A DNA stretch of 64,000 nt from Chryseobacterium cupriresistens (GTDB lineage Bacteria > Bacteroidota > Bacteroidia > Flavobacteriales > Weeksellaceae), in contig NZ_JBKKJT010000004.1 in the NCBI RefSeq assembly GCF_046614675.1, positions 248,001 to 312,000 on the forward strand, given 5' to 3'. Position 1 is the first letter of the stretch; each line of letters begins with the position of its first letter. Of the stretch, positions 33,230 to 43,900 are shown one piece after another. Position numbers and translations under genes: made by a program. The notes below the pieces were generated by a model. The model had not been told where the DNA came from. It was given only the letters and a program-made list of their open reading frames with translations, and ran no database searches.

Positions 33230-35632
33230 CTACACAGAAGCTAATGTTGAATGTTCGTTTACAAAATTTTCTAACAGCTCTACTGCTTTGTCATTTCCTC
33301 CGGCAACGGTGAATGTATTTCTTACTTCCTGAGCGGCAGTTCTGTATTTAGGATTTTCCAGCAGTTCAAAAACGGTTTCACGAAGTGCATCTACGCGGAG
33401 TCTCTTGTACCGTATGCTGATTCCGCAGCCTGCCTGCTCAATCAGTTTGGAAATATGGAAGTGGTCATACGCAATGGGAGTGATCAACATCGGTAATCCA
33501 TTACGGAAAGTATCATTTACAGTATTGAAACCACCGTGGCAGATCACCATATCCATTTGCTGCATCACTGCCGATTGTGGCACAAAGCTGTTCACGATAA
33601 AGTTGTCCGGCCATTCTTCAAAAATTTCCGGTGGAGTAGCGGCAATCACGGTCACCGGCTGGTCTTTGAATGCAGCAATGATTTTTTCAAAGAAAGCTTT
33701 TCTGATGTCTACCAGCAGCGTTCCCAATGATACAAAGATCTTTGGAGTGGTAGACGCATTCAGTTTATCCCAGTCAAATGGAGCATCGTTCGGACGTCCT
33801 TTTACCGGGCCTACAAATTTCATATGAGGCGGAACGGTTTCAAAACCAGCGAAAGCCTGGGAGGTAAATACCATATTCAGTTTGTGAGAATGAATATAAA
33901 TACCTTCCTCATGAATTCCCACTTCTTTTTGCAGATCTTTGATCAGTTTTTGCTGCCATTCCCAGATTTTGGGAGCATTTTTTTCTGTGTCTCCCATCAC
34001 ATCCGGTGGTACAGGAGTTGTCGTTACACAAGGAATATTGTTTTTATGGGCGAAAAGAGCCCCTCCGAAAGTGATACAGTCGTTCACGATTACATCCGGC
34101 ATCCAGCTTTCAGTGAGTCTGGTTAATCCTGGCATCATCATTTTAGCGAAAGGAACATAGGTTTCTTCCAGAGCCAGCTTCATTACTTCAGGACCGGAAC
34201 ATGCAGGTCCGTCATCCTGCCTTTTCAAGATACGGGCGATTTCCTCCTGATACGGAACAAGATCTTCTTCAGGGTAGAAATAAGAACCTCCTTCAGGAAT
34301 ATGTTTACTGTCTAAAGGGGTTATCCCGAACCATTTTACTTCATGTCCGCGGGCAATCAGACTTGCTCCCACACTCAGAGTCGGGCTCACATGTCCGAAA
34401 AACGGAGGAACTACGAATAAAAATTTAGACGGTTTTTCAGGTTTTGAAGCCTTTGATATCGCTTGTTCCAATAGGTTGGCTGCTGTAGCAGCGCCTCCTG
34501 CTTCCACAAAAGACTGACCTACTTTCTGAGCTGCTTCACGGTAGCTCGGATTGTTTAAAATCTGGTGTACGGCTTCTTTCAGGTGATTGGCTTTAAATCG
34601 GTTAAAATTAAGGCGCTCACCCGCTTCTGTACGCACCACACGCCCTGCAACATGCGACTGATCATAGGCAATAGGAATCACGACCAAAGGAATACCATTG
34701 GATAATGTTTCAGATACGGTATTATGACCGCCATGGCAAACTACGCCGTCAAGATGAGGCAGCAGATCCAGTTGCGGAACTTGTTGATACACCATAAAAT
34801 TGTCCGGCCACTGCTCAAAAAGCTGTGGATCAGAAACGACTACAACGGTTAAATCTTCATCTTTAAAAGCATCGATTACCTTTTGGAAAAATGCCTTTTT
34901 ATGATCGTGATCGAAGGTAGTTCCGATACTTACCAAGATCTTTTTATTGTCTTTGCTTTTTAATCTCTCCCAGTCGAATTCACATGAAACACGTCTTTCC
35001 GTAAGAACCGGACCTGTGAACTGGTATTGAGACGGCAGATCCTCCATTTCCCCAAAGAAATAACCGGAAGTCAAAACCAGAGTTAGAAGGTCTGACGTCG
35101 CCAGAGAACGTTCTTCCCGGAAACCGAGTTCTTTCTGCAGATCAATGATTTGATTCACTTCCCATTCGTGTACTTTTGGAAGCTCATTCATAATTTTGAT
35201 GGCTGCCGGAGCGGTAACAGAAGTGGCATAAGGAATACCAAGAGTTTTGGCTGCAACCGGAGCTGCAAATAACTGATGATCCCCGATAATCAAATCGGGC
35301 TGCTCTGTTTTTAATAAAGCAACAATACCATTATAGCAATGTCTGTTCAGCGGGATAAGAACCTCTTCATACAGGAACTTAACGCTGTCTATACCATACA
35401 CTACTTTTTGGGAGATAATATCGAGATATTGTTCACTTTCTTTTTTTTCTTCGTCGGTCTGATCGTACTGGATCAGTAATAATTTTCCTCCTTCGGGAAG
35501 TTTGGCCTCTAAAGTCGGGTCAAGGCTGATCCAGGCTACTTCATGTCCTCTTTCCAGCAGCGTAGCACCGATGCTTAAGGTAGGGTTGACATGTCCTGTC
35601 AATGGTGGAACTATAAATGCAAATTTAGCCAT
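33230..35632 (-). CDS. tandem GT1 glycosyltransferase (two fused units)
   Basis: An 800-residue protein made of two complete GT1 (UGT/MGT-like) glycosyltransferase units of about 395 and 400 residues. The N-unit starts FIVPPLTGHVNPTLSIGATL and the C-unit FVVPPFFGHVSPTLSVGASL. Each has its own donor-site motif (VVCHGGHNTVSE near 300; MVICHGGFNTVND near 700) and the VVIPIAYDQSH / LITPIAYDHFH block. This is a gene duplication and fusion, since single units are the norm. It probably adds two sugars, or one sugar twice, to the lipid made by the operon. Its stop side overlaps nothing, and its start overlaps the hydrolase gene by 8 bases. Confidence 0.85.
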   Translation of the reverse strand: MAKFAFIVPPLTGHVNPTLSIGATLLERGHEVAWISLDPTLEAKLPEGGKLLLIQYDQTDEEKKESEQYLDIISQKVVYGIDSVKFLYEEVLIPLNRHCYNGIVALLKTEQPDLIIGDHQLFAAPVAAKTLGIPYATSVTAPAAIKIMNELPKVHEWEVNQIIDLQKELGFREERSLATSDLLTLVLTSGYFFGEMEDLPSQYQFTGPVLTERRVSCEFDWERLKSKDNKKILVSIGTTFDHDHKKAFFQKVIDAFKDEDLTVVVVSDPQLFEQWPDNFMVYQQVPQLDLLPHLDGVVCHGGHNTVSETLSNGIPLVVIPIAYDQSHVAGRVVRTEAGERLNFNRFKANHLKEAVHQILNNPSYREAAQKVGQSFVEAGGAATAANLLEQAISKASKPEKPSKFLFVVPPFFGHVSPTLSVGASLIARGHEVKWFGITPLDSKHIPEGGSYFYPEEDLVPYQEEIARILKRQDDGPACSGPEVMKLALEETYVPFAKMMMPGLTRLTESWMPDVIVNDCITFGGALFAHKNNIPCVTTTPVPPDVMGDTEKNAPKIWEWQQKLIKDLQKEVGIHEEGIYIHSHKLNMVFTSQAFAGFETVPPHMKFVGPVKGRPNDAPFDWDKLNASTTPKIFVSLGTLLVDIRKAFFEKIIAAFKDQPVTVIAATPPEIFEEWPDNFIVNSFVPQSAVMQQMDMVICHGGFNTVNDTFRNGLPMLITPIAYDHFHISKLIEQAGCGISIRYKRLRVDALRETVFELLENPKYRTAAQEVRNTFTVAGGNDKAVELLENFVNEHSTLASV

Positions 35633-36407
35633 GGTTTTGTGTTAGGATTTTAGATAAAAATTGAGCAATCGTTTCAGCGATAAGCTGAGGTTCCTGGATA
35701 GGAATATTGTGATCACCCGGGATTAATTCAAGTTCAGACTGGTTGATTTGAGACTGAAGCCACTCACCGGTAGGCCTGCAGTTGGAATCAGCGCCATAAA
35801 GCAATAGCGCAGGAGCCGTTAATTCATTAAAATGGGCTTCACCAAGGAAATGTTTTTCCTTAATCATATCTGCTTTAATGCTGGTTTGGTTAAACAGAAA
35901 TTCATACATACGGTGGTTCTTCTCCATTTGTCTTTTGCCCATCTGTACTTTGGTGGTGTCTGTAAAGTTGGCCACGTAATGCTCAAGAAACTCTTTGCTG
36001 TATTCATCAATGATGTTACGGGCTTTTTCATCCTGAGGATCCGGCGCTTCGATCACCACTAGCTGATTCACGCGGTCCGGGTATTCTAAAGCTGTTTTTA
36101 AAGCAATAAGACCTCCGAAACTATAGCCGACAAGGTGTACTTTTTCCAGTTGAAGGTGATCTATTAAACCTATCAGATCGGAAGACATGTTATCAAGGTC
36201 ATAGCCATCAAGAAAACGCTCACTCATACCGTGGCTTTTCAGATCGTACATCACCACATGGAAATGTTTTGCCAGCACAGGGGCAATATTAAAATAATAA
36301 ATGGACAGGTTGCTGAACATACCGTGGATGAGTACCACGGTTTGTCCGGCTCCTTTGTTGAGTTCCTGTATATGGATTTGTCTGTTATTGACAGTGATTA
36401 TTGGCAT
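35625..36407 (-). CDS. alpha/beta hydrolase of the lipid operon
   Basis: A 260-residue alpha/beta hydrolase with the oxyanion segment LIHGMFSN (27-34), the Ser nucleophile elbow GYSFGG (S96) and a C-terminal His in IPGDHNIPIQEP. No signal peptide is present, so it acts in the cytoplasm. No thioesterase domain is visible in either megasynthase, so this protein is a good candidate for releasing or editing the acyl chain. The overlap with the ACP gene (10 bases) supports a shared job. Confidence 0.8.
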   Translation of the reverse strand: MPIITVNNRQIHIQELNKGAGQTVVLIHGMFSNLSIYYFNIAPVLAKHFHVVMYDLKSHGMSERFLDGYDLDNMSSDLIGLIDHLQLEKVHLVGYSFGGLIALKTALEYPDRVNQLVVIEAPDPQDEKARNIIDEYSKEFLEHYVANFTDTTKVQMGKRQMEKNHRMYEFLFNQTSIKADMIKEKHFLGEAHFNELTAPALLLYGADSNCRPTGEWLQSQINQSELELIPGDHNIPIQEPQLIAETIAQFLSKILTQNHG

Positions 36408-36670
36408 TCGTAGATATAATTGATGATCATACTAAGGTCAAGATTAATAAGCTGGTCAAGATCCATAGAAGATAACCAACCTGTAAAGTCGATCTGATCG
36501 CCAAAATGCGCCTTGATCTTTTCAGAGAAAGAGACAATCTCGATGCTGTCCATTTCAAGATCTCTGGTGAATGAACTTTCAGGAGTAATGTCCATCTCTT
36601 CTACAAATTCAGCACCTATCACTTCAGTAATAAAACCTTTTAATAAAGTAAAAAGTTCTTCGTGGTTCAT
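36398..36670 (-). CDS. free acyl carrier protein
   Basis: About 90 residues from the ATG at 36668-36670 (MNHEELFTLLKGF). An in-frame ATG at 36695-36697 overlaps the preceding stop and adds nine residues; the inner start has the A-rich upstream typical of this group. The phosphopantetheine site is EMDSIEIVSF (Ser about 42 in this numbering), in a four-helix ACP pattern. It is the only stand-alone carrier in the operon and may serve the KS of the 1417-residue synthase, which has no ACP of its own. Confidence 0.8.
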   Translation of the reverse strand: MNHEELFTLLKGFITEVIGAEFVEEMDITPESSFTRDLEMDSIEIVSFSEKIKAHFGDQIDFTGWLSSMDLDQLINLDLSMIINYIYECQ

Positions 36671-36684
36671 TTTTAATGTTGCGT

Positions 36685-39600
36685 TTACAGTGTCCATCCG
36701 ATAATATAATTTTTATGTTTAATAGTTTTGATTTCAATATTGTTGATCCACAGGTGATCGTCTTTTATCAATTCGACTTCGAAGGCTTTAGGATTTCCTT
36801 TCAGTCCTGTTCCCAGAAACTTTCCGTAGGCTTCTTTGGCGACCCAGAAACGGGTAGTCCATTCCGCCTGGTCTCTGTCTCTTAATAAGGTCAATTCTTT
36901 GTCGGTAAATACCATGTCGTAGAATCCTGAACTGCGTTCTTCCATCAGTTCCATATCGATTCCTACAGATTTTCCATATCTCGCGATTCCCACAGCTTCT
37001 TTTCCTTTATGAGCCAGTGAAATATGAATATTTTCTGTAAAATCACTGATGAGGTAAGGTTTCCCTGCTTCATCGGAACGGATTTCAAACGTGATCGGGA
37101 AGCAGGCATGATTTTTTTCTTTGCGAAGAAGATTTCTTACGGCATCTTTCACCGCTACACGGCTTACCATCCAGTTTTTCTTTTTGTTAGGTAATAGCTG
37201 CTGGTGATGCTGTTTTTCTGTTTGGTTGAAATATCTTTTCAGGATAAAATCCCATGAAGCGACTCTTGTATAGGCCTGGTGGAAGAAGAATACATCAGGA
37301 GCAATCTCTTCCGAAAGACGGTTGTGCAGCGGTGACATGGAAACATTCCATAAAGCGGCATCAATTTCCAGTCTTCTGTTTTGCCATCCGGTAATCGCAC
37401 ACCATACTTTGCCGTCTCTTTTCAGGATGATATCGGCGATGGCGAATTCATCATTCAATTCAGTCAGCATGCAGGTACATTCAAAAATACCTTCCTGATC
37501 ATGCATATCGCCGAAGAATTCAATATCTCTGATCTTGACAGGGAATGCAATACGGTCTTTCACCAAAGTAAGCTGAAGCCAAAGCCCGAAAAGCTGTCCT
37601 GCATTATCCAGTAAAGAACCTTTACCTCCGTTTCCTTTTATCTTCCCGATGATTCCTTTATCTCCTACGGCAGAAACTTCTGTAATTCCCTGATATTGGT
37701 CTCCATGGAACATGTGCATGTCGTAGATTTCTTCAGGGGTTCTTTCGATAGGTAAAAGATTACCGATGGAAAGATTGAAGTCAGGTGTTGGAACAGGAGC
37801 AGATTTTAAGACTACTTCTGCGTTGGCAAAGTTTTCAATGTCAAGATAGGCATGATTCGGTGAACGCCATTCTCCTTTTACGGTTTTTTCGAATGGTTTG
37901 GCAACATTCATCCATTGGAATACACTTACATTCATGATTTTATGAACCAATGTTCCCGGAATTTCTGCTTCTGCAATTTCTGCAAGCTGTTCAAAGATCA
38001 TCGTCATCGGGATTACCGGTTCCATATCTGCTACATGAGCCCATCCTTTAGGCTGTCTCAATAAGCTGTGGTCGATCAGGTAAGGATGACTTTCCAGCGT
38101 TACATATAAATCTTTTGTAAAATTTGTACTTCTTACGGGTTGTGGAGCAGCCTGAACTACAGGTGCAGGTCTTTGGATGGTGATTTCCGGACGGTTCTGG
38201 AATAAAGTCAATACTTCTTCCTGCATACGGATCATATCGGCAACGTTATCCTGGAATGCCTGTACCAGAGGATGTCCGCTTTTTGTGGCAATAGCTGAAG
38301 CTGTTGCGGCATATTGTTTTGGCGTGTCAAAAGACTGAGCCAACGCTTTCACCTCTTTAAAATTACGGATGATAGGTGAACCTAATTCCAGTTTAATACC
38401 TTTTCCTGACGGTCTTTTCGAATGATTTTGAATCTCTAAAAAGTCAAGGGCAATTGTTTTTCCTTCTACAAATAATGAAGCAACTACTCTTTGTAATTGA
38501 GCCAATGCAGAACGGGTAGGAACGCTGGAAGCAATCGTACTGAATGCTTTTCCTTTTAACGTATCATCAATAAACCCGATCAGTCCTCCTGTACCGACCT
38601 GAATGAAGACTCTTGCGCCTTCTTCGTATAATTTGTCTGTCAGTTCACGGAAACGGACAGGTTCTACCAAATGTTCGGCACTCAGTTTTCTGATCGCTGC
38701 CTGATCTGCAGGATAAGGTTCTAAAGTGGTGGCAGACCACAATGGGATTTTCGTCTGCTGGAACTGTGCTTTTTCCATTCCCGCAAGGATCACATCCAGC
38801 TTATCTGCAATAAAAGGAGAGTGGAATCCAGACTGGAACGGCAGAACCTGATGGAAGATCTGTTTTGCTTTTAACAAGGGAACCAACTCATCCAGAGCAG
38901 TATTGCTTCCGCAAAGAATCACCTGATTAGGGCAGTTGTCATTGGAAATATATAAGTCTGAAATTTCTGAAATAAAAGGCTGTACTACCTCAATTCCGGC
39001 ACCTATAGCGATGAATCTGGAATCTTTTAATTCAAAAGTTTCAGGATTCAGTACATCAATTAAGGCTTTTACAGAATTGGCTTCCGCTAATTCCGAAGAG
39101 TAACCGGCCAGCCATTCTCCTAAACTGTGTCCTGCATTCATATCCGGAATAATTCCCAGTTTTTTCAGTGAATTATCAAGGATACTGCAGTTGTTGAAAA
39201 TGTTTAAGGCATCGGTTAGAAGCCCTTCACCTTCTGTTTCGATAGGTGCTGATAACCCGAAATAACGGCTTACCGTTTCTACCTCACCTTTTGCCAGACC
39301 ATCTAATCCAGGGAATACAAAGGCTACTTTACCGCCATCTTTTAATAATGGGGTAGAAGTGTACCAGATATCCTGTTTGTTTTTCCAGATGATATTTTTG
39401 GAAACAATTTTTATGGCTTTTTCTATTCTGGCAGGAGTTGGATCGAATATCGCAACTCTGAAATCTCCTTCGCCGATAGTTGTTTCATTATTTTGTAATG
39501 CAGATAGCAGTTCTTCGTGAGTAGGTCTGGCCAAGATCAATACCTGATCTTTTTTAGGCATATCATACCCTTCCAAAACAACGTGTGCATTGATTCCTCC

Positions 39601-40938
39601 GAATCCGAAAGCATTCACCGCAGCTACTTTTGGTAGTCCTGTTTTTGACCAGTTTCTGGCTTCCTGTACCGGTTCGAATCTTGTGTTCTGCATCTCTGCA
39701 GTGGGATTCTCACAATACAAGGTTGGCGGCAAAGTATCGTGATGCAATGCCAGACAGGTTTTAATCAGTCCTGCAATGCCTGCAGCCGGCATAGCATGTC
39801 CGATATTGGATTTCACAGATCCGATACCTGCTGCCTGAGCTGATTCTTCTTTTCCAAAGAATTGGGCTAAGGTCTGAAGTTCTGTTTTATCTCCAAGCGG
39901 TGTTCCTGTGCCGTGAGCCTCAAGGTATCCCACTTTATTTTTATCTAAATCAGCATTGATCCATGCCTGTTCCAACGCTTTCAGCTGACCTTTTACGGAC
40001 GGGCTCATTACGCTGGTTCCGGTACCATCACTGCTTACGCCAACGCCTTTAATAACCGCATAGATCTTATCCTGATCGCGAACGGCGTCTTCCATTCTTT
40101 TTAATACCACGAAACCACAACCTTCTCCGATTAACAGACCATCAGCATCCATACTGAAAGGTTTGATCTGCTGCTGGCGTGACATCGCTCCCAGCTGGGC
40201 AAAAATACTCCAGAAGGCAGCGTTCTGTCCTGTGTGTACACCTCCTGCGATCATGATATCGGAACGGCCTCTCTGAAGTTCCTGTACTGCATGGTCTACA
40301 GCAATCAATGCAGAGGCACAAGCGGCATCTACAGTGAACGCAGCGCCTCCTAAATTGAAGCGGTTGGCAACAAGAGAGGCAACAAGATTGGGAATTAATC
40401 CCATGGCGGTATCGGCTGCAAAACGGCCTTTACGCTGTTGAAAAGCGTGTTTTACTTTTTCAATGTCAGCAGAAGAAACCTGAGGTAATAACTCTTGTAA
40501 CAATGAAGAAATCTGTTCTCCGGTTCTTACAATTTCAATCGCTCGGGTAGCACCCGGACCCGTATAGTTTCCTTTACCGATAATGATCCCTGTTTTTTCA
40601 AGGGAAATATTCTTTTGAAATACACCTGCATCTTCCAGCGCTTTCTGTACCAGATCAAGGGTAAGCAAATGGTCAGGTTCCGTTCCTTCAACAGCCAGTG
40701 GCAAAATACCAAATGCGGTAGGATCAAATGTATAATCAGGGATAAACCCTCCACGCTGACAGTAAAAACGGTCAACGGGACTTGTGGCATCACTGAAATG
40801 AACAGGATCTATCCGATCCGCCGGAGCGACTTCGGTAGAATCAACTTTATTGACAATATTCTGCCAGAAAGTGTTGGCATCCTGTGCCCCGGGAAAGACA
40901 CAGGATAAACCAATTACAGCAACATCTGTTTTTTTCAT
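36685..40938 (-). CDS. megasynthase 2: KS-AT-DH-phosphopantetheinyl transferase
   Basis: A 1417-residue protein. The ketosynthase occupies about 4-455, with Cys in TVDAACASAL (C207), H342 in YLEAHGTGTPLGD and H381 in KSNIGHAMPAAG. The acyltransferase is at about 537-830 (GHSLGE, 603-608). A linker follows, then a hot-dog dehydratase at about 948-1185 (ESHPYLIDHSL; D1111 in LLDNAGQ). A 4'-phosphopantetheinyl transferase occupies about 1215-1417 (SVGIDME 1324-1330; WVAKEAYGK 1365-1373). No ACP or KR is present. The DH and PPTase complete the set missing from megasynthase 1, as PfaC and PfaE do in PUFA synthases. Fusing the PPTase to the synthase makes the operon self-activating. It lies 19 bp after megasynthase 1. 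Confidence 0.85.
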   Translation of the reverse strand: MKKTDVAVIGLSCVFPGAQDANTFWQNIVNKVDSTEVAPADRIDPVHFSDATSPVDRFYCQRGGFIPDYTFDPTAFGILPLAVEGTEPDHLLTLDLVQKALEDAGVFQKNISLEKTGIIIGKGNYTGPGATRAIEIVRTGEQISSLLQELLPQVSSADIEKVKHAFQQRKGRFAADTAMGLIPNLVASLVANRFNLGGAAFTVDAACASALIAVDHAVQELQRGRSDIMIAGGVHTGQNAAFWSIFAQLGAMSRQQQIKPFSMDADGLLIGEGCGFVVLKRMEDAVRDQDKIYAVIKGVGVSSDGTGTSVMSPSVKGQLKALEQAWINADLDKNKVGYLEAHGTGTPLGDKTELQTLAQFFGKEESAQAAGIGSVKSNIGHAMPAAGIAGLIKTCLALHHDTLPPTLYCENPTAEMQNTRFEPVQEARNWSKTGLPKVAAVNAFGFGGINAHVVLEGYDMPKKDQVLILARPTHEELLSALQNNETTIGEGDFRVAIFDPTPARIEKAIKIVSKNIIWKNKQDIWYTSTPLLKDGGKVAFVFPGLDGLAKGEVETVSRYFGLSAPIETEGEGLLTDALNIFNNCSILDNSLKKLGIIPDMNAGHSLGEWLAGYSSELAEANSVKALIDVLNPETFELKDSRFIAIGAGIEVVQPFISEISDLYISNDNCPNQVILCGSNTALDELVPLLKAKQIFHQVLPFQSGFHSPFIADKLDVILAGMEKAQFQQTKIPLWSATTLEPYPADQAAIRKLSAEHLVEPVRFRELTDKLYEEGARVFIQVGTGGLIGFIDDTLKGKAFSTIASSVPTRSALAQLQRVVASLFVEGKTIALDFLEIQNHSKRPSGKGIKLELGSPIIRNFKEVKALAQSFDTPKQYAATASAIATKSGHPLVQAFQDNVADMIRMQEEVLTLFQNRPEITIQRPAPVVQAAPQPVRSTNFTKDLYVTLESHPYLIDHSLLRQPKGWAHVADMEPVIPMTMIFEQLAEIAEAEIPGTLVHKIMNVSVFQWMNVAKPFEKTVKGEWRSPNHAYLDIENFANAEVVLKSAPVPTPDFNLSIGNLLPIERTPEEIYDMHMFHGDQYQGITEVSAVGDKGIIGKIKGNGGKGSLLDNAGQLFGLWLQLTLVKDRIAFPVKIRDIEFFGDMHDQEGIFECTCMLTELNDEFAIADIILKRDGKVWCAITGWQNRRLEIDAALWNVSMSPLHNRLSEEIAPDVFFFHQAYTRVASWDFILKRYFNQTEKQHHQQLLPNKKKNWMVSRVAVKDAVRNLLRKEKNHACFPITFEIRSDEAGKPYLISDFTENIHISLAHKGKEAVGIARYGKSVGIDMELMEERSSGFYDMVFTDKELTLLRDRDQAEWTTRFWVAKEAYGKFLGTGLKGNPKAFEVELIKDDHLWINNIEIKTIKHKNYIIGWTL

Positions 40939-40957
40939 ACTTTGTTTATGCAGAGTT

Positions 40958-43900
40958 TTACCAATTATTTCCTGACATGATCAGCACCTGGCTTTCCGTT
41001 CCGTATTTGATCTCATTAAGGAAGATTTCTTTTCCTTCATCCAATGGGATCATAGAAATTCCTCTGCGTTCGTACTCAGATTCCAGGGTGGAAGAAACCA
41101 TTCCGGCACCTTTCCATGGTCCCCAGTTGATAGAGATTACTTTTCCTTTTAATCTTTTGTTTAAAGCATTCGCGTAATCATCCAGTACACTGTTGGCTGC
41201 CGCATAATCTGTCTGACCTTTGTTACCGTATACTGAAGCGATACTTGAGAATAATACTACAAACTGACAGTCGGAACGAAGCTGTTCTGCCAATACACGC
41301 AGGGGTTTTACTTTGGTATCAAATACACGTCCGAAAGAGCTTGTGGTCTTTTGTTTGAATAATTTATCTTCTAAAAGACCTGCTCCGTGGATGACTCCAT
41401 CCAGACGGTCGTATTTTTCATAGATATTGCTGATTAATCTGCTCAAACCTTCTTCGTCACAAAGATCCAGCGATTGGTAAATGATCGTATTTCCAAGTTC
41501 TTCCATATCACGGATAGTGCGAAGAATCTGATTGTTTTTGAAAATTTTCGTTGTTTCTTTTTCAATCTCTGCCGGAGAAGTGAATTGTCCGGATCTGATC
41601 AGGAATCCTCTGATTTCCTCTTTGGTTTTCATTCCCTGAAAATCTTTCGCAGAAAGTTCATTTCTTGGGTCTGCGGATCTTCCTACCAGAATATAGGTAC
41701 AAGGATAAGCCTGAGACATATGCTTTACCAGTTCGGCGGTGATTCCCTGTGCACCTCCAAGTACCAATACCACAGATTTCTGGTCCAACTGGATATGCGC
41801 TTCATGCAAGCTTGTGGATAATGGAGAAGGGATGATGTCTATTTTATGTCTCTGATCATTTTTGTAAATGATTTCAGCGGGTTTATCATTTGTAAGGATT
41901 TCCTTTAAAGTGATTTCAGCAATCTGATCCACTTCCTGAGGCGTGCTAAGGCTGATCAGTCTGCAGGCGGTATTGTCAAATTCTCTGGCTAAACTTTTGA
42001 AAAGTCCCGGATAACCCTGATGATGGCGCAATACGCTTACATCTGTGATTTCCTGAAGATGTGCAGGAATATCAGAGATCAGGTATACCCATTTTGCTTT
42101 ATCAAAGTCCAGTTTTTTGATCAGATCCACATGATCGATAATGCTTGGTTTATCAGCTGCTGAGAACAGGTCCAGCATAATTAATCCGTCAATGTTGGAA
42201 AGATCTTTTTCTGTATCTGCCACTTCTACGATAGCTCCGTGTTTTTCCAGAGCTTCTTTGATTGCGGAGGTGTGAGTGCTGTTATCCTGGGTAATGGCAA
42301 AACGTTTTCCCTGCAATACTTCTGTGTTTTGCACTAAAGAAGGATCAGTAGGCGTGATGTCAAAACGAAGACGTGAAAGTACATTTTGAGTTGGCTCTAC
42401 CGTATTTTCTTCTTTAGCTTCGTGAGTAGTTTCATTATTTTCACCATTCATTTCACTGATCCAGTTGGCCAATCCGCGAAGGGTTTTAATGGCCGCCAGT
42501 TTTTCCATCACATCATCCGCCTGCTCAAGGTTTTGACCAAAACCGATCTTGATTTTAAGATCACCTATGATTTCCATACGTTTGATGGAGTCTATACTTA
42601 AATCCGCTTCCAGATCCAGATCAAGACCCAGCATTTCTTTCGGATATCCTGTTTTCTCACTTACGATATTCAGAATCGCATTTTGAAGATCTTCAAGAGA
42701 AAATGCCGGTTGATTTTGTGATTTTGAAACGGTGGGTTCAGTTGCTATTCCGTTTTTTTCAGGTGCAGCAGTTGTTTCAGCACCTGAGAATTCAGTAAGC
42801 CATGAAACTAATCCGCTTAATGTTTTTATGCCTGCCAGCTGTTCCATAACGGTGTCTTCGCTGGTGTTTCCGTTGCCCAGAGTTCCCAATTCGTTACGAA
42901 GTGTTCCGATGATCTCAACTCTTTTGATAGAGTCGATACTTAAATCCGCTTCCAGGTCCATTTCCATACCCAGCATTTCCTGAGGATATCCTGTTTTGTC
43001 ACTTACCACCTGCAGTAATAAGGATTTGATATCTTTTGAAGGAGCCTGTTTCACGGCTGCAACGGCTACGGGTCTTTCTTGCTGAACAGGCTGAACCGGA
43101 ATAGCAGAAACTGGCTGTTGAGCCGGAGCCTGCACCGGTGAATGATATACAGGAGCAGGAAACGCCTGAGGGTTCTGTCCTATAAAGGAAAGCATCACAT
43201 CGCGTTGTGCTTGTATCATTAATTTCATACTGTTTAAATATTCCTGCAGCATACGTTCAGCGGTAGATTGCGCTTCAGCTGCCGGTGCCTGATGATTCGT
43301 AGTAAAATTGTTCATGGGAATAGGGTTTATGAGTGGTAATGCACCATTAGATGGCAGATTACCATGAGTTGGATGGGCAGTCTGCCCGTTAACACGCCAG
43401 ATGGCTGGACTTTTCTTATAAAGCTCAGGTTGGTTTAGATCAATAACCTTCACGTTTCGGCCATCAAAAAGTTTTTCAATATTAAAGCTTCGGCCGGTTC
43501 CTAAATATTGTGCCAGCATACAAAGCAGGTGACTGAATTTATTGTGGCTGTTGTCTTCAACATATAAGGTCAGCTGATCTTTTTCCAGACAGGACTTGGT
43601 TAATCCGGTAAGAACTTTTCCCGGTCCTACTTCAATGAAGATTCTTGCTCCGTCATTGTACATGGCCTGCAGCTGTTCTACAAATCTTACAGGCTGTACC
43701 AGGTGGTCAGTAAGTCTTTCTTTTATTTCTGCCGGATCTGCGGGATATACTTCTGCCGTGGTATTGGACCACACTGGAATCTGCATTTCCCCAAAAGGAA
43801 TATCTTTCAATACCTCAGCATATAATTCCTTGGATTTTGCTAACAACGGACTGTGGAATGCACAGGCGACTTCCAGTTTTTTAGCAGAAATCCCTTCCTG

